A stretch of DNA of 64,000 nt from Aureibacillus halotolerans. Its GTDB lineage: Bacteria; Bacillota; Bacilli; Bacillales; DSM-28697. Positions 63,801-64,000 of this stretch are shown here, one piece after another. Location: the NCBI RefSeq assembly GCF_004363045.1, contig NZ_SNYJ01000001.1, forward strand, positions 259,218 through 323,217. The letters are read 5' to 3'. A model generated the notes under the pieces. The model saw only the letters and a list, made by a program, of their open reading frames with translations, had not been told where the DNA came from and made no database searches. Within the stretch, counting starts at the first letter, position 1, and the number at the start of each line of letters is the position of its first letter. A program made the position numbers and the translations under genes.

Positions 63801-64000
63801 CCCATCAAGATTCATCGCATCGACGACCTCATGGTCCAAGAGTGCCTGTTCCAACTCAGTGGTCCTCATGCCTTCACTAACTCCCGGTTGGCGTCCGTCC
63901 ACTTCAAAAAGCACAATCGATCCATCCGCCTTCGTTCCAATCGCCGTTCTTGGATGAACGCCTGCATTAAATCCCGTATCCTGTGCAACACCATCCTTTA
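57861..64000 (-). CDS. Giant SLH-anchored surface phosphoesterase (5' end outside the window)
   Basis: The frame is open to the right edge, so the N-terminus is missing; about 2046 residues are visible. In order: a phosphodiester glycosidase (NAGPA-type) end, HPRTAIGTKADGS and AMNLDGGGSST; Ig-like modules; a carbohydrate-binding-like module (about 62650-63130); more Ig-like modules. Then come a purple-acid-phosphatase-type fibronectin domain and a metallophosphoesterase (about 60600-61290) with LGDSQAG, GDMID, GNHE, FHQGPYG and GHDHLYLR, all five metal blocks. Five Big_2 repeats, an Asp/Glu-rich linker (58975-59130) and three SLH domains (57865-58410) that bind wall polymer finish the protein. 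The GTG at 63914 is internal, not a start. It probably releases phosphate or acts on wall glycopolymers at the cell surface. Confidence 0.85.
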   Translation of the reverse strand, partial: KDGVAQDTGFNAGVHPRTAIGTKADGSIVLFEVDGRQPGVSEGMRTTELEQALLDHEVVDAMNLDGGGSSTFVARLPGTNDIRMLNQGSDGGERKTGNGLLLVNTAPELEQAEKLVVTPNAERVLQGSQYTFEALAVDANGHPASIGENVTWDVEEEAGTINAAGTFTAGDQPGYADINVSNGASSGSAEVEVVTAIDELKLPSESRSFNPGTEVQLQVTALREGQVIQATNDRFKWSIEGDIGTIDENGVFTAANGNDLRGEIVVNYGDVQTTMDVSIGQAPVIIEDFEEGIDQYVATGAEVNSIDVEEETNLDYVRNGSKSAKLSYDFIGKPGTSGVYLTPRSSHRPIPIEGYPQKISMWIYGDGNKHWLRAQMKDGNGAPFPINFTGSDAEGGVNWTGWRYVEAAVPAGKSLPLTLDLPVRLMETSGNKKDAGAIYVDDIRAVYGPTTDDVTPPVIKQISPAEDTVISNTTPTIQVTSEDEGYDPEKHPGTTLIDPDSIRVYIDDELVEHGFYPPDGTISYQPSAPLAERRYKVKVAVRDLEGNQTIKEWYFTVNIGSPFYTYETPEATYAGQTYTVDITAQNASSLKSGQLAFNINPEAIKSVRVIRGEKLSEEQLGTEILEKQVELSFQNLDQLNLTEADRLAQIEYTISNTYLGPFTLEQAEGDIAKEQVIAFASGSIVSTEGDGEPIDFIGPSLRTLVKPDLKLSWDPYATIMGESTAFTIEQAEDGTKLAGAKLLVNGEEVASDVSDEDGVLRTEAATQEAGTYQVQAVLNNAYSPLMTFTVSPYSGQATPKNINVTMGNEPETERRFAWQTSPETNETVVEFVKQSEFTSFDATNVKVVEGSSSLYTTYQDGTLRIHKAELADLEPGTAYVYRVGDGDQLVSEQGVFKTTEAAGDETSFLFLGDSQAGSAETFALWGNTLQEALDYMPEAEFLLHAGDMIDKSFEQKEWDWWFSAAQDQLMDTTLIPIVGNHEVNGSNGYGDYLAHFNNPENGAPGLKGTNFSFDIKDTHVVVLNTEGSANDYEKQAEWLDNDLAANDKKWTIIAFHQGPYGSTYANERVQSMWVPIFDKHEVDLVLTGHDHLYLRTYPMNGGEIVQEGEGTRYVIGGSSGPKFYGLTEKNYQEYVYAKEKQIFSAIHIQGDTLTLTAKAVDGEDVDQFSITKGEESGDPQVTITPSSATIEVGESVQLEASVTPETDPAPEFNWSIVSSSSDDVATVSESGLVKGMKAGEVTVRATSKEDENAFAESKITVVERQTGDIVSIEVKGETELEPNSTDQVIVEATYESGERMKVTEGVSFVSSDTEVATIDENGLVQAIQEGETDIAVEYEGLQDSYRLSIVSEESPDPEETGIKMHGPTLLNVGDTADIRVKVMYDNGTSEEVTENVLYESGDEAIATVSETGEVTALTEGETELTVTYEDFEEAIHLIVSTDAETILTGIELEGRQTLQVGETAELVVSGLYSNGDIEEVTDDLALASSDADIVEVTPDGTMTALREGTATISVSYQEFDAELEVNVKGAEEEVVIERIELTGLPSTMEVGETAAAQVTALYSDGSTASVLDETTFESSSSDIVSISPEGIVTANTEGQAIISAMFEEQMVQHEIVVWRDELPEPPEENEPGRPDDEDEDEDDRDDDDRENDDQTEVEEDSSDEAIDEEDGDQPQSTRPGQVNVNEEMFSNRTDNELVVTSEGTLEEVLIPSSLLEDLTKTTVIIEADGATISIPPAVFAQLSLDVNEEATVILLIQELAKEVVSENRIAIEGETGAQIVQAGSIEVAVGIQLSSGATSSIGTFPEPLIIEIPVAEGLDAKLTGLYEVGNNESLVYTGGQISEGTLTANIQHPGSYSVLEYTKSFADVNEAHWAHDMLQQMVAKQFVEGVSMDRFQPEDQVTRAEFTTMIVRFLDLKGNETTVFTDVSADEWFANDVALAYNAGLVNGVGKDHFMPHEEMTRQEMVAVLMRAYTLSHGTSLQTENTSQFNDIASSPAWAKEAIEKAEALGLVQGQSENQFNPLDQGTRAESAQLILNMYELLNQR

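Noticed and set aside
63914-63916. GTG at 63914 as start of the surface protein
   Set aside because: The frame continues open to the edge with HPRTAIGTKADGS, the expected NAGPA-domain sequence, so the GTG is internal and the gene is partial.

Overview
The window looks like chromosomal DNA of a low-to-moderate GC Gram-positive bacterium of the family Bacillaceae. Most proteins read like Bacillus subtilis families (YfmL, YpwA, TopB, AnsZ, YesS/YesW, YtcP/YteP/YtcQ), ribosome binding sites are strong GGAGG types, GTG and TTG starts are common, and lipoprotein signals and SLH domains mark a thick Gram-positive wall. Acidic secreted proteins and many short intergenic repeats suggest an alkaliphilic or halotolerant relative such as the Shouchella/Alkalihalobacillus group; that placement is inference. 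No rRNA, tRNA, CRISPR array, prophage or transposase gene was seen.

Layout. 1-12 kb: housekeeping and stress genes (methyltransferase, two DEAD-box helicases, a permease, a tautomerase-fold protein, a GNAT enzyme, an M32 carboxypeptidase, a nitronate monooxygenase and an MFS exporter), with several non-coding repeat families. 12-19 kb: topB-osmC, a flavodoxin under tandem Fur-like boxes, a secreted asparaginase, a DJ-1/PfpI protein and a GH51 arabinofuranosidase. 19.3-26.1 kb: a purine salvage operon (binding protein, nucleoside hydrolase, two permeases, ATPase, adenine deaminase) behind a complete purine riboswitch of the guanine type. 27.3-31.5 kb: a Ugp-like ABC importer. 32-34.8 kb: an ArsR-type regulator and a YtrA-like GntR/ABC exporter operon with a palindromic operator. 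35.3-50.5 kb: a pectin (rhamnogalacturonan I) utilisation locus with a NUDIX protein at its edge, an acetylesterase, a PL11 lyase, three tandem paralogous binding proteins, two permeases, the YesS regulator and a divergent GH95 glycosidase. 50.6-57.7 kb: DUF3006 plus a ComEC-like MBL protein, a sulfurtransferase, an atypical small gene, a type I toxin-antitoxin locus that standard ORF length limits miss, a GNAT enzyme and a two-domain isoprenoid synthase-like protein. 57.9-64 kb: a giant SLH-anchored surface phosphoesterase, cut by the right edge.

How it works together. The secreted lyase and the YtcQ-like lipoproteins with their permeases would cut and import rhamnogalacturonan fragments under YesS and CcpA control. 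The acetylesterase, GH95 and GH51 enzymes would trim them inside the cell. The importer has no ATPase of its own; the CUT1-type ATPase at 28981-30072 is a candidate partner. The riboswitch operon joins uptake, nucleoside cleavage and adenine deamination under sensing of guanine or hypoxanthine.

The less expected content is the non-coding structure. Three intergenic arrays share a 21-bp period with an occasional 19-bp step. A TIR-bounded non-autonomous element supplies the stop codon of a neighbouring gene. A 125-bp palindrome-ended element occurs in up to three versions. The antisense-regulated toxin locus has every expected promoter and terminator.
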